This document shows positions 12,321-26,085 of a stretch of DNA of 64,000 nucleotides, one piece after another (positions within the stretch are counted from its first letter, which is position 1; each line of letters starts with the position of its first letter). The notes under the pieces are model-generated. The model worked only from the letters and a program-made list of their open reading frames with translations, searched no databases and was not told where the DNA came from. The stretch is from Aporrectodea caliginosa (taxonomy: Eukaryota > Annelida > Clitellata > Crassiclitellata > Lumbricidae), in the NCBI GenBank assembly GCA_020284085.1, contig JACEVL010000495.1, forward strand, positions 1,476,028 through 1,540,027, read 5' to 3'. Both the position numbers and the translations under genes were made by a program.

Positions 12321-13293
12321 TGTGGTAGAGAGAGGATCCCATCGATTGATGAATGGAAGGAAGGGCGCACGAAGGACGATCCATCGATCGAAGGCAGATG
12401 GCCAGATTGCAGATAGCGTCAACAGACAGTTTTAGAAAAATGGCCAGTATAACCTATACGAGGTCTACCTTTATTTTCAAACGTACACGTGTTGAATAGT
12501 TTTAGACGATCAGACTGACACATAAACGGACAACCAGACAGACACACGTAACTGTTGAACAATTGACCAAAAGAGATAGAAAGATGATTCAAACCGGTCT
12601 GTTTACATGCGAGTATGCTATGCATACAATTCTCTGTATAGGCCTATATGTTCTCATATATGTATATATGAATTTGTATATACGTTATGTATATGAACCT
12701 ATATATTTACATATAATTATGTGCATCTATATATATGTGCATATTACATGTAGAATAGAAGCCAGGTTGAGTTAATTCAGTTTGTGAAGCTCTAGGCATG
12801 TATCATAGGTTGTATGTAATGGGGAAGGCGAAATAGCTAACGGCAACGCAAAGTAATTCGATATACGATGCACATAAACCAAGCTACTCTTCGGTCTAAA
12901 TTTATGCTAATCATTTTCAGGCTTTTGTCATATAGACCAAAATGCTATGCTCTCCAAGTGTGCTTTAAGAAGCAGCGTCCGCGTATAGACAGAAAGACAG
13001 CCTCCAACGCATTTACCGTCGCAGTTTATACATGTGTATATGCATACATTAGTCACCATTCGAGAGGAACTGATGGCTGAGTAGGTGTAGAACAGTGTGT
13101 CTTATCTATCCAATTAGATTCATTATATTAACGTATACATGTAGGGCCTATGTATGTCTGAGATGGGCGACAGAGCGTCGGATGGATGAATTCAGTTCAA
13201 CGGAGTTTTTGTGGGATATTATGGAAAAGTTTGTTTGACGCAGTTCGCCTCTTGTGGAATGGAGAATTACGGACTTTTCCTCATAATGACGGC
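12321..13293. other. Non-coding interval upstream of Wnt10
   Basis: AT-rich sequence with no recognised repeat other than one TAGGCCTA palindrome near 12642. Anything promoter-like for Wnt10 would be expected between here and 13650, but I see no clear TATA box at a suitable distance. Confidence 0.3.
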
Positions 13294-13549
13294 TCATGCC
13301 TCCCACGAGGAAATGTTGCCCTGTGCGTAGGCGTGTCCATTGCCAGCGTCTGAAGCCGCGGTGGTGCTGCCGCCACGCCAGGGCAGGTGAAGCGAATCTC
13401 TTGGAAACTCAGTCGGAATACCGTTGTATAGCGCAACACCTGCCCCGAGTCCTACCGTAGTATAAGAGTGTTGCTGCCAAGGATCTGCGAGCTCATCAAA
13501 TCGATGTCTTGTTGTGGTCCTGCTGTTGATTCTGCTTCCTTTGCAACTT
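13294..13549 (-). CDS. Possible 3'-terminal coding exon of an unrecognised minus-strand gene
   Basis: Minus-strand reading from a possible splice acceptor (a pyrimidine-rich run ending TGTTCGCAG at about 13550) gives an open phase-2 exon of 256 nt. It passes through HRFDELADPWQQHSY and LPWRGG and ends with SSWEA and a TGA at 13294. The segment is more GC-rich than its surroundings and lacks low complexity, which favours coding. Against it: I recognise no family, and it lies only about 100 bases from the proposed Wnt10 start on the other strand, so it may simply be GC-rich promoter or 5'UTR sequence. Confidence 0.25.
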
Positions 13550-13624
13550 CTGCGAACAGGGATAAGAGAGGGGTCAACCGTTCGTGGTGAGAAGTGGAGA
13601 CATGACCAACAGTCTATCAAGCGA

Positions 13625-13672
13625 ATGCGGTCTAAGTTAGTATACGAGCACGATGAACGAAAACTGGATTAG
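13625..13672 (+). promoter_or_regulatory. Upstream ORF overlapping the Wnt10 start
   Basis: An ATG at 13625 opens a 15-codon frame that ends with TAG at 13670-13672, overlapping the proposed Wnt10 ATG (13653) in a different frame. If the transcript starts upstream of it, this could lower translation of the main frame. Confidence 0.35.
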
Positions 13673-13729
13673 CCACTTGAAAGGATTTCTCCATCTTCTC
13701 CTCAGTTACAGCCTATTCCAGAAAACGAT
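13653..13729 (+). CDS. Wnt10: Wnt10 coding exon 1 (signal peptide), proposed
   Basis: ATG at 13653 (A at -3) opens 25 codons with a hydrophobic core ([11 protein letters not shown] at about residues 12-22) and runs into a consensus donor AT|GTAAGTATC at 13730. It leaves two bases of a codon, exactly the phase required by the acceptor of exon 2; joining them makes an ATA codon before SLSNDILHF. Human WNT10A has its signal peptide just ahead of a similar APNDILDL stretch. There is no sequence homology in the exon itself, so this is an inference from length, hydrophobicity, donor and phase. Confidence 0.7.
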
Positions 13730-16322
13730 GTAAGTATCGAATTCTGCGCAGTTATAATTTTTGATCAAATAAAATCTATAAAATCTGGAGGCCAACAGAG
13801 TTAACGTTTTTTAGAAACATATAAATCTTAGGCGTATACAGTTATGTAACTCGTAGTACTTGCGCTGAAAATTGACAACCTAGAACCAGCCTTCTACTTG
13901 CGATAATTATGACATAATATTGTTCTAAAAATATTACATTGTTTCCGCATAACTAATTCAATGGCATCGATATAGATGACATCAAATGACACACATCAAA
14001 ATCGTTCCTAAAAGAAGTTCCATGTGCAAGGAGTTCAAAAACTCGTGAAACGGGGTTGAGATGTTTGTATCTGCATTATTTACTGAAACGAATGTATAAG
14101 CAATTAGAAAGTTTTCTGCTGTGTCGATGCTCATTGAACAAGCAATTGGATATATATAGCCTGCCTTATATGAATAATGCATTAAGTAGTAACAGCAATG
14201 CTGACAAACTGTTTAGAATGAAACTAACACAGCTAGAAATAAGAAAGGGAAATGAAGTTTTGATGCGATCAATTGTGCAAATTTATCCTCTATGCGATTA
14301 TTCAAAAGAAGCGCTAAGAACAGCAAAACGAAAAAGAATGCTTCCTTCAGATAATTCAACTTCGTCCACGGGGCAAAAGACGCAATAAAACGATATTGCT
14401 AATCATGTTAAATGAGCATCATCTTCACATAGCAGCAGAAAACTTTTCAAATATTTTTTCAGCTAAGCAGAAGTTTCTGAGAACTCAGTTTCGTGTTTTG
14501 CGTATTTAAGGAAATGCTCAGTCGCTGTCAAAGTTCTATTTAAATTACAGTTTTGTTTAACCAAACTCCACTTGTTGACGAAAGGTCCTTTTTGAGTTTC
14601 GATCCATTCTCATGAGTTATGATATATAGATAGGCCCTAACATAACTAAATCTGATTTATGAATGTGGTAGATGATAGAATATGTAGTCTTCAGTGAGTG
14701 AATTGACAGAGAACCCATTAATTTTTTTTTATTAAATATAGCATAGGCCTTAACTAAAGAAATCCATTGAAACCCAAGATCATTATAATGGCAGAAAATG
14801 TCAGCATAAAAATTGGATACGTCTATTAACATTAGAATACAAATGATTAACATTACAGTACAACTGTATTTGATATTGCCTCCTCCAATGTTCAGAAGTG
14901 CAGTGAGGAACAGTATACTAGGCCTAGGTCAATAAGCCCTCATGATATTGTCTATCTACAATCGATCATCGATGCGCTCGAGTTTGTGAAAGATCGTTCG
15001 ACCTCAATATATCATGCTTTTCAACTTTTCCTACATGAGGAGCGTGAGAACAAGTGCATCAGCCTACCTGAGCCTATTTTCACGTAGACAGTCTACCTGT
15101 TAGACATCGGCCTAAACGCTTCGAATCTGAATTAAGTGTAGTATCATCGTCAATCTTTCACGCTATGACTCTATCAGAACGTAAGGATTTAAAAGATCTC
15201 ATCTTTTTAATAACTTCAAGCTTTCACAACAACGGAACCTTCGAAAAGCTGCAGAGAAAGGTGATATTCACTGCTGTTGGATTGAAGCCATAGACTAAAC
15301 GTCGTCGTGACATATTGTCTATCTACAGAAACATGAAATGTTCTTAAATCAGTCTAAAAATTACATAGTCACTCAATTTATACACAAGTCTAAACGTAAC
15401 CATGTCTATGTGTGTGACACTGAAGCCGTTCAAAGGTCTGTTCTGCCTGAATATTATAGTTGATCGATACCTATCAGCTGTTTTCTGGCGATAGACCGAG
15501 GTTCAAAATAATGCCACATATAATAATGATAGGCCTAATCATTACATTGTCCTAACATAATTACATTATATTACACTGCACTACATTACTTTCACAGCAA
15601 CATTAACACTACATGTACATCCGAACAACATTTTCTTACCAGTCTGGTCACCCCAGTCTGGTCAGCCCATGGGCGCCCACTTCACAGACGGCATTTATCT
15701 CTCTTCCTTATATCGGCCGATACGCCTTGTTTCGTTTTGGGACCCTCAGCGATTAGCTTTTAAGCAGCCTTTAGTAATTTTGAGGTAGCCATTAACGAGG
15801 ATCCTCTTACCTGCCGCGCCCCACCGGGGAGTCGTAATATTTTAATTCCCAACATATTGTTGCGCGCCACCTATGAGTTCAAAACCAGTCACTCTTCTTA
15901 GGTTGGTTGGTGTTATTTGAAGTAGTAATAGCGTAACTAATTCAATCTGTTATGTCGCAAGTCAAAGCTCAAATCAGTCGCCGCAGCTTTAGCTAATATC
16001 GGAAGCACATCGGACTCCGAGTCTCTGATTTAATGCGATGTGCGCTACTTAAATATTACCAAAAATGCAATACAGAATGACCCGAGACCTAATATATTGT
16101 AGCCATTAGTCTACTAATCTCTGTTATAAATATTATCTTAAAATCTAAGGTTATATAATCTAGTGGTGATTCATCTTGTGAGCAATGTTAACTATCTGAC
16201 AAATGCACTGTACAAAATGACATTTAACATCATGAGACTATAGCGTATACATAGTTTTCTTTATTTTTTTACGCGCTTCTGTGCAAGATTCCTATTCTTT
16301 ATAAATGACAGTTTAATAAATG

Positions 16323-16412
<90 letters not shown>

Positions 16413-19400
16413 TTCCGATTATTTCTCATATGATCCTAATCTAACCTTTCCCTGCAAGCATGCCTACATAGAGCCCATATAGGACCATATTCCCATATTG
16501 GACCGTACAGAGCACGTATGGGTCCCATCTAATTTCAATGGAAATGCTGACGCGGTTCACTTCTATAGCGCCAGATTCATAGATTCATATTGCAGACAAA
16601 CACCTTTGTCGATGTCACTTATAATCAGAGCCGCCTACAAAGCGGCTGACCTTTGACCGGGGCCTTGTTGAATTTCAGCAAGGCTTTTAAATTCGTTTGA
16701 CTTCAGTCTACCTCCTAGATGGCTACCCTTCCCTCTTCCACCCATACACCTCCTCCCCAAACATCCCCACTCCATCAGAAGCGATGGGTGAGGCGTCGGA
16801 AGCCCCTCTCCTCTGCTCCACCGTTTTCCGATTCGCCTCGTTTCGTTTCGTTCGGTTGACAAAGATTGAAAACAATTTCGGTCGACAGCCTTACTATGAG
16901 AAACATCTGCCTTAATTGACAAGTGTTCCGGCGAAGAACAGCTACAAAATAAAAGTCAGAAATCTTTTACGCAACAGTCTGACAAGTTTTCTTAAGAAAC
17001 CGATGACAAAAATGCAAGTCAGAAACTTTACTCAGCAGCTCAACAAGTTTTCTGTTAAATGTAATAAGTAAAAGTCAGTTTTACCGCTTTCCTTAGAAAA
17101 CGGTAACAAATGCACGGAAATCAGAAATGTGTTCCTCAACGAGTAAAATTTTGTTTAAATAAATTTATCGGCTTTAATTCATTGCAGAAGAAAAGTAAAA
17201 AAATAATTAGGAGGCGTGGGATTAGGCCCACACAAGTGGTTCAAAATCAGAGTAAGGAAAATAGCATGAACACTTTTTCTGGTGTTAAAGAAAAATAATG
17301 GTTGGACTCGATCAATGAGGACGCTGCAAGACTTAATAAGTTAAGAACCATGTATGTGAATAAAAGGAAATTCTGCAATAAAACAAATAGAAAGCAATAA
17401 AAAGCTTTATGAAGAAGTAATTGAGAAATGTAAAGCAGGACAGAAATAGGTTTTACAAAATAGGATACAGATATTGTACCTGGACAACAGTGCTAAGTGG
17501 AGTAACACAGGGATCAGTGCCTGGACCTCTGTTGCACATAATTTTTATTAACGACATAGATGATGGGATTTTTATCTAGATTTTCTGAGTTTGCAGATGA
17601 TACAGATCAGTGGCTAATGATGAAAATGTTCCAATGGTAACAGGATTGGCAATGGCAGATACTTTTTAGTTTGGAAAGTGCCCAGTAACGCAAATGAGGA
17701 AGAGAAACAAAGAATTTTCATAGGAAATGAGGATAAGGTATTGAAAACGAAAGAGGAAGAAACAGACGGAGTGATTGTGCATAGAAGTGCAAACCTTCAA
17801 GGCAATATGCGAAAACATAAAAAAGTCTAAATCAAAGTTAGGTTTTAGGCCGATCATGAGGACAATAGTCAGCAGAGACATAGATACACTATACCCATGT
17901 TGGACAAATCACTAGTCAGGTGAGTCACGCAGTAGTTCATCTTTGATCTGACTCAGGTCACAGTTGCATCCATCATATATGGAATCCATGCTTGAGAAAA
18001 CATGACATATCAAGTAGAGAAACATTGGAGAGAAGAAGGGGCAATGGAGACCTGAATCTTTAGAAAGGGAGGCAGCTTCTTGGGAGAGCTTCTTGGAATT
18101 TGCACCAAATAAGACGACTCTACAGATATATTATTTAAGGTACCAAAAGGAAAATTTCGCAGAAATTGTTCAGAGTAAGAGTTGTAGAGTTTTCGAATGG
18201 TTTGAACGAGAGTTATGTAGGCTATTTGTAGAAGCTAGGAAGGGTGGGCTATTAAGCATTCCAGGCTTACTTAAAGTGTTTCTAATACAGATTGCATGTC
18301 TTCTTAACTACCGGTATTTAAACCCTCTTTTATAATTATATAATAGACTATTATAAAATCATGTCAATTTGTCAACTTACGCAGATCATAAGGCGCTATA
18401 TAAATGACCAGGTGCGCTCTAACGTATGATAAGGTAGTAGTAGGTTAAGTTTAACAACACTGTGTGATTACAAAGATCATTAGCGTCGCCCTCCTCCTTT
18501 ATCCAGGCTTGGAACTGGTACTGACAGAGAGCAATCAGTGGCGGAGTTTGTGATAAGGTAGAGTAGCCTCATGATTTATATAATAATCCATCGATGACAG
18601 TTCTTGAAGGCGTGGTCCAGTGCTAAAGGACGTTCGACTTGACCTAAAAAACGACGATTACAACCAAACGACTGGACAACACGGCATCCAAACGATATCT
18701 CTTTAATGATAACAAAAACAACTTCAACAACAATACTTAGTACTTCGTATTACATAATTGAATGTGGCTACCTTATGCGGTATACTGTAATCAGCAGGAT
18801 TAAGTTATTCAGAAACTTTAAGCGGTCAAAGCTGCGGTTTGGTAGGTTTATTATGTCAGCATCTATGCCTCTGGCTTCTGTTGACTGAAACAGTATTCAA
18901 TCTGGAATCAATAGCGTAAATTAAATCTACAGTTGGACTAAGTAAGTGTGGTTTTAGAAAGTATTTCAAATATAAAATTAAAATAGTATGAGCAAATAAT
19001 TATATTTTTAAGAATATGATTAGCCAAGTATTCTCAGCTCGAGAAATCTGTTAAGCAGATTCGGTGCTCGAGTAAATCGCGGCAGTCCTTTAACTGCTTT
19101 AAATTATGAGAATGAGTTATTAAAGAAAGGTCTAACAAAGTCGCTAGTAATAGTAGCAACTAGCAAGTTTCATCTTAAAGTAGATCAGAAAAAGTTTATG
19201 CCAATGACGAAATGGTGAGTAAGTAAGTAAATACAATGATCACGCAAGAGTTTTCATTACGTGTTTGTGCTGTTGTTGTCATAATGTATATCGTTACGAC
19301 TATTAGGGCTTATAGGCCTACTATGCACAGAACACTTTTAGCGAAAGAGGAAGAAACTCGCGCTGAGTTTGATTCCTTCCGGAAGGGTTTCTGTTTCTGT

Positions 19401-20722
19401 TTCTGCTGTTGTTGAGTCAATAAACGACTGATTGATTTAAAAAACCGCTAAGTTAGCGGAAGCATTTGTGGCTGAGATGAGTGTTTTTGAAGCACTCCGC
19501 GTTAGACTTACTTCACTTCACAGAACCTGCGAGCGACGTATCAGCCAGCAGCCCCAGACGACTTTGTCCCACTAACATTAATTTGCGCGTCCATGTATCA
19601 GGCTATGTGCATGTACGCAGTCTTTTTAGGGACCTTATCTAATCTACGAACTTTTATAGCGCCACTGTAATAATGCTTAAGGTATCATCGATGATCTCTA
19701 CCTTATGGATATGGGTAAATGGTCGTGCTACAATAGTTACAAGTCCAAGCAAAATAGAATAGCACGTGTTTGATGTTATCGTTTTCGCAAAAATATTTAG
19801 GCCTAGTATCGTACAAATCTTAAGCTTAAGTAGTTTACGAGCAACTGATCTCCATTGTCTTAGGCCACTGGACGGGGTTGGGGTTCGCATTGAGGAAAAT
19901 CATGAAATCATCTGCCACAACCAACGGACGACTCAAAAGGGCAACATAACCGCCGCGTACACCTGTCGAGTTTGAATTCAAGGTGGGGCACAATTGACGT
20001 ACCCTAACGGGCTATTGTTTCTGAATAAATTGTTTTCCCCGTATGCCCACGGATCATTTATTACTTCCCTCGCCAAAATGAAAACCTAATTCATTTCAGC
20101 ATTTTTACTTGCGTTTCAGATCGTTGTCCAATGACATCCTACACTTCCAGCGCCCCGAGCACAATCTCCTGGATGCGGGTATCATCTGTAAGACGTATCC
20201 TGGCCTCACCCACGCCCAGTATGCTTTCTGCCGCCGCAACCCAGACGTGAGCAGCTCCGCTCTCCTGAGTCTAAACCTGGCCATTCGGGAATGCCAGTGG
20301 CAGTTTAGAGGACACCGGTGGAATTGCTCCTACACAGAAAATCACCTCAAGAACCTTTTCTATATGCCCATCTTATCAAAAGGTCAGTCAGTGTCTTTCC
20401 GTGTCTAATCGAACCTGAACTTGCGCTCTTCATTGTACTCAGTGGTGCTTCTATTCAAACTCGAATCATAGTTAATCTTACGTTTTAAAGACAAATAAAC
20501 TTCTGTATAAAGCCTAATCTCGCAGTGTGCAATTTAAAATGATAATATTTGCAATCTAAATAACTGATTTATTTAAAGTTCTAATCTTGCAATTTAACGT
20601 ATTGATTTAAAGTATCAAACCTGCATTTTAAGTAGGCCTACTAAGTTTCAGTCAAAATATAAGAAGTTTATCATGCCTAATGTAACGTTCTCATAAAACT
20701 AACTAATTCTAAATTATTATTT

Positions 20723-20794
<72 letters not shown>

Positions 20795-20913
20795 TAATTA
20801 TCCAGCAGTCTCCGGACTTTTTAGGCCACCTGAGGGTCCTTTAGTGTTATTTATTAATAAAATAATAATAATAATAATAGTTCTAATAATGAAACTAAAA
20901 CTAAAATATGAAA

Positions 20914-20948
<35 letters not shown>

Positions 20949-23904
20949 GTGGCAATGAAAAGTTTGTGCTTCAAACTGCAGCTCAATGGCACGAAAATGA
21001 ATTTGAAAAGATAATAATGAATGTCATTAATAGAAAATACATAATGAATGTTTACAGAATAAATTTCTCCAGCAGTCTAAAACTGAAAAGATTTGACTTT
21101 TTAGGCCAACTGAGGGAAACTTAAATCCTTGATACCTCGGGTAAAAATAATAATAATAATAATATAATATAATCTGTGGTCCTTATTTAGGCTACAGAGA
21201 ATCGTCTTTCACGCATGCCATTCTGGCCGCTGGGATGGTCGCTCAAATCTCGCGGGCATGCGCACTGGGGAACCTGCGGAGCTGCGGTTGTCAGCCGGAA
21301 GTAGATCATGACAGTGGACTCTGGAAGTGGACCAACTGCGAGACGAACCTCGACTTTGCCGACCGCTTCACTCGGCGCTTTCTCGACAAACGGAAGTCGG
21401 CTAAGGACCTGACGTTCCAGTCGCACATCCACAACAGTCGCGTCGGACGAAAGGTAGGGCACCAGAGTCAATCGTTTCCGATGCATGGCAAGGTCCAGGG
21501 CACCAGCGTCGCTGTCACACCTTCAATTCTATGTTTCTTGTATTTCATCTCCTCCTCCATGCGGCGCTCAGGCTTCGTGTGCCTGAGTTACTTTTAGTGT
21601 CAGTGTCATATACTACCGCCAGTTTCAAATCGGCGTAACATAGACACGTTGCACAGATCAGTGCCATTGTCGAAAATCTAAACAATAGATGAGATTAAAA
21701 CAAAAGATAAAAGGACAAATGTGATCAAAGCAATAAATGCTATGTATAGTGCGAGTCTCCGACGGTCATCACGATCACCACTGTTAAAAGTGGAGTGGTG
21801 GGACCTGAGCCACCGTCACGGTATGACGGTACAACACGGGTACATATAGTAACGCCAATAATTATGGTCTCTGCTTCTTGAACGGACGGAGTTAAGCTCC
21901 CGTTTTCTGATCCGTGTGAAATTGCTTTAAACATTAATTGGCTGTAGGGTAAGGAAAGGTCGGCGTTAGCAATCCTCGCAGCCATAAGATGTCATTGAAC
22001 ATTGGAAACTGAGTCTTTTCTCCTTCTTGGCCGCCATTATGTCACTTCTCTTTACGCCCACCTGCTCACCAGTTTCATTTGCAACTCTTGGCAATGGTTA
22101 TAATTATACGAAGCAAATATAATCCAGTACCTTCTACAGCGTCAGTTTAAGGCGGCTTGCTTATATATGAACACACTCAATGGTGATAGACACGAGAAAA
22201 AAGTTCGAGGGAAATCCATCCATCTTTAGAACTCTTTATGTCTGCTGGTGCGTAATTTAGAACCGCCAGTTTTTCAGCAAGTGCGATTCGTCATAATTGC
22301 TTGTGATAATTAATTACAATGCGAATTGGGACTGGAGTAAAACGATCAGTGACATTAACACCTGTAACAGGTGTATCACCGGCTTAAGGACATGACAGTA
22401 CATAATATAACTTCAAATTAGACAACATATAATTTATACGACATAGTGTAACACATTGTGAAATAATAGACAATTAAATTACAATATGTGATAAAATACG
22501 GTTGACGGTGTAATGTGGAGTTATTCGTGACTTTAATCGAAATTCCGTTCAACCGTCTAACTTGTCTACTCTTAACGTAGACCTGTAATTTCATAATCGT
22601 ACAAATCTGGTTCATTGGCCCAATAGAAATTCGCATTCTTTTGCATTCCATATCAGTGACCTCAGATAACACTGTTAGCAATAGGTGCTAAAACTTTTCG
22701 AACTTTAGAACTGTTCCCTTCCCGGGGATGATTTATCAGCATCAGTCGTCACATCTGTCGCTCGTAGCAGCAGCAGCAGCAGCGCATTCGTCGTATCGTC
22801 GTCGTCGTCGTTGTCATCATCATCATCATCATCGTGATGGTAATCACTTCAACGTCGTTGGCAAAGTGCTGTGGCCCCTCTAGAGAGCGTGCGAGTGGGG
22901 TTCGGCTGATTAGCCCTTAGGGCATCATTACAGAAGGTCAGACGACGAGATCTTCAATCGGCTTTAGTCACGTAGGTGGCTCCGGTTGCGAGTCCGACTA
23001 AACGCCAGAACAACCCCGCCTCCTCCTCCTCCTCCTCCTCCTACTCCTCCTACTCCTCCTCCTCCTCCTCCTTCTCGTCCTCCTCCTCCTCTTTCTCCTC
23101 CTCCTTCTCCTCCTTCTCCTACTTCTCCTCTTCCTCCTCCTCCTTCTCCTTCTCCGTCTCTTCCGTATAATTCAACGCTTAAATTTCACAGCACGGATCA
23201 CAAAATTGAAACCAGAACGCCGCTTCTACCACAGATATCGTATAGCGTTGCGACTGCCGGGCGCTCGCTCTGGGCGCCGCCATGTTAGTCCTGCAGGCGG
23301 CGGCGGCCACCTAGCGAGACGAACGCCACCGACGCAGATCGGGTTTTCCGGCGGAGGCAGGGAGGGAGGGCAGCCACGGCGAAGGCGACGGGGACGAGGC
23401 TCGAGAATAATTGGCCGTGTCGCTGCGGTTGGTTTGGGGAGGGCAGTCCAAGATCTATGGGGCCGCGGTCGTAGACTGAAGCGGAGAGCTTGTTCTTAGC
23501 GGCCATTTCGTCATTAAGCACGACGCTCGCCTCCCTTAATATTCTCAGACATTCTCAGCGAACCATCTGTTCTTAGTTAGAGGGCGATTATATGCCACCG
23601 CCGCCGCCGGCTTATATCATGGACCCCTATTATTAAATTTAACTGAATTACGCTCATATCGGTCTCTCCACTTTTCCACGCCTCCTTCTCCCATGTCAAT
23701 CTGCCTATGTCTCGCCACTTGTATGTCCCTGTCTAGGTATGTATATGCCTGTGTATCTGTTTGTTTCTGTATTTCTGCCCCTGCTCCCATTCACAACCAA
23801 TAATTGTGTTTGTGTAAACGGGCCACATAGAAATCCAAATACGGACATGAAAACATTATATGCAGCATATATCAATGCATAAATACATATATAGGCAGTG
23901 GTGG

Positions 23905-23955
<51 letters not shown>

Positions 23956-25986
23956 CATTTATGGATATAAACGTCTGTACGAGTAGTGGACCTGCATGTG
24001 TGTGTGACTTGTGTCCTTTTGTGAACTGTTAGATGTTTAAATAATACTTAGCGTTGAGTGTTTGGTTACGACTTCTATAGTCGGGATTTCCTGCGTGATT
24101 TGTCCCGTTTGTGGAAAGCCGTTGTTCGGCGGTGGCTTTATAGATTTTAGATTGATTGTGTAAGGAAAGTCAAGATGAGCCGATACTGGATGAGGGAATT
24201 ATATATGATAATGGATAATGGAAACTGATAGCTTGCTAATGACGTATAGGCACGACGCAAAGGAGGCAGATGTGCAATGTGGACGACAAGGTTTAATTTG
24301 TATAAGCCAATGTTAGGCATAGATCCGTTTCATCAAGTCGACCAAGGCAGAATTTAAATTAGCAGCATCCAATAGTTGCTGCTGTTTACTGAGGTTTACA
24401 GTGTAAAATGTGTTTGGTGTAGACTTACACAATACATATATTTATTTATTTATTTATTGCACATCTGTTACATATAAACACCTTGGGAATTTATTTCTGA
24501 AAGTGGTGTGAGTTATGACACTGTTGCCTGCATACTCTCTTGTCGGAAATAAATAATGTCCTCCGCAACAGCTCTCGTCATGTTCATCATCTCTGCTCGC
24601 TTCTCTTTCAGAAAGAGATCCAACCGACAAACCCCATTCACGAATTTTCAAAGGTGGTCTATATGACTCCATATGTAGGACGTTAGCGTATAGCATTATG
24701 ACTGTATGTCATTGTAAATTATCAACTGTATAGGTAAAGAATTAAAAGCATTTAACTGTAGATTATAATCCCTCGTCTCTACCAGTTAAAGTAAGCAAAG
24801 TATATGAATCCCAATTCTCAATGTGCAACACGGGTGACATGTGTTCAAAGCCTTTTCTTCGGCATTTCAGCCTGCAACTGTCTACTCTTATTTTGGGTCA
24901 GCCTATTCGCAGAGCATGTCATTTTCTTCCCGGAATGCGTCGATACCAATTCTACTGTTTGGCGACATAGTCTGTCGTGGGCGCAAACAACCTGCCACAA
25001 GTCGCCACATGGAGTTCTGTCTGCATGCTTTAACCTTCAATCGGTGGATCATATGCTATCGAATTGACCACCATGACACATTCCCAAGCAATTCTCTGAC
25101 TATATATACGAAGGGAAGCGAATTTTGTATTCTTATTCTTTTAAATTCCAAATGCAAGTAACGGTTGAAACGGAAAGCAACTTACTACGCTTTTTTGAAA
25201 AACGCTAAAAAAGGTGCTGCTACGTATGAAAATATTAACTTTAAACATGCATTTCAGTATGACAATAATTATAGACCGTTGACTGTAGGCCTGCATGTAG
25301 TATGATTTACTGTACTAGCCTATTATACTTTGACTATATTCCTAGAAGAACCGTATTTAGCAATTTAAAGTGATTTCCATGTGATAGTCCTTATAGATAT
25401 AGGAATATATGCGCCAAATGAATGGTTGTCTACATTCCATACTTTTGGGTTAAGGAACTTGCGTTTAACGACGCGACCTTAGCAAAAATGCAAGCAAATG
25501 ACATCTTAACTTTGTGAGGCCATGCAAGGTGCGATTGTACATGACAGCACACACCGATAAGCGTTGAATGAAGTCTTTCAGCGTAATCTCCGATGGTGTG
25601 ATTATGTGAAAATAAAACCATTTGGTCGTAAAGAGACAAAGGTATAGACCTAGTTGACTGCGATGGACAGAGTCCGACAGAATGCGAAGAAGAAGAATGT
25701 GAAAAAGAATTCGAAGAATGAGAAGAAGAAGAAGAATGCGAAGAAGAATGCGAAGAAGAAGAAGAATGCGAAGAGGAATGCGAAGAATAATGCGAAGAAG
25801 AATGATGCGAAGAAGAAGAATACGAAAAATGCGAAGAAGAATGCGAAGAAGAATGCGAAGAAGAAGAAGAATGCGAAGAAGAAGAAGAATGCGAAGAAGA
25901 ATGCGAAGAAGAATGCGAAGAATGCGAGGAAGAAGAAGAAGAAGACTGCGAGGTAGAAGAAGAAGCAGAAGAAGAAGAAGAAGAAG

Positions 25987-26020
<34 letters not shown>

Positions 26021-26035
26021 GCAACAGCAACAGCA

Positions 26036-26085
<50 letters not shown>

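Noticed and set aside
11746..12422. Long 'HPSI' frames of 200+ codons and 'MDGW' frames on the other strand
   Set aside because: They are the GGAT tetranucleotide array read in different phases.
19160..19214. Alternative Wnt10 first exon ending at the AATG|GTGAGTAAGT donor
   Set aside because: With the phase needed by exon 2 the joined codon becomes TGA, a stop.
22986..23499. Pro- and Arg-rich frames across the CTC tract and CpG island
   Set aside because: Low-complexity and GC composition explain the open frames; no domain is visible.
24804..25161. Two overlapping open frames of about 90-105 codons
   Set aside because: No recognised motif, and no splice or composition signal; probably chance within an intron.
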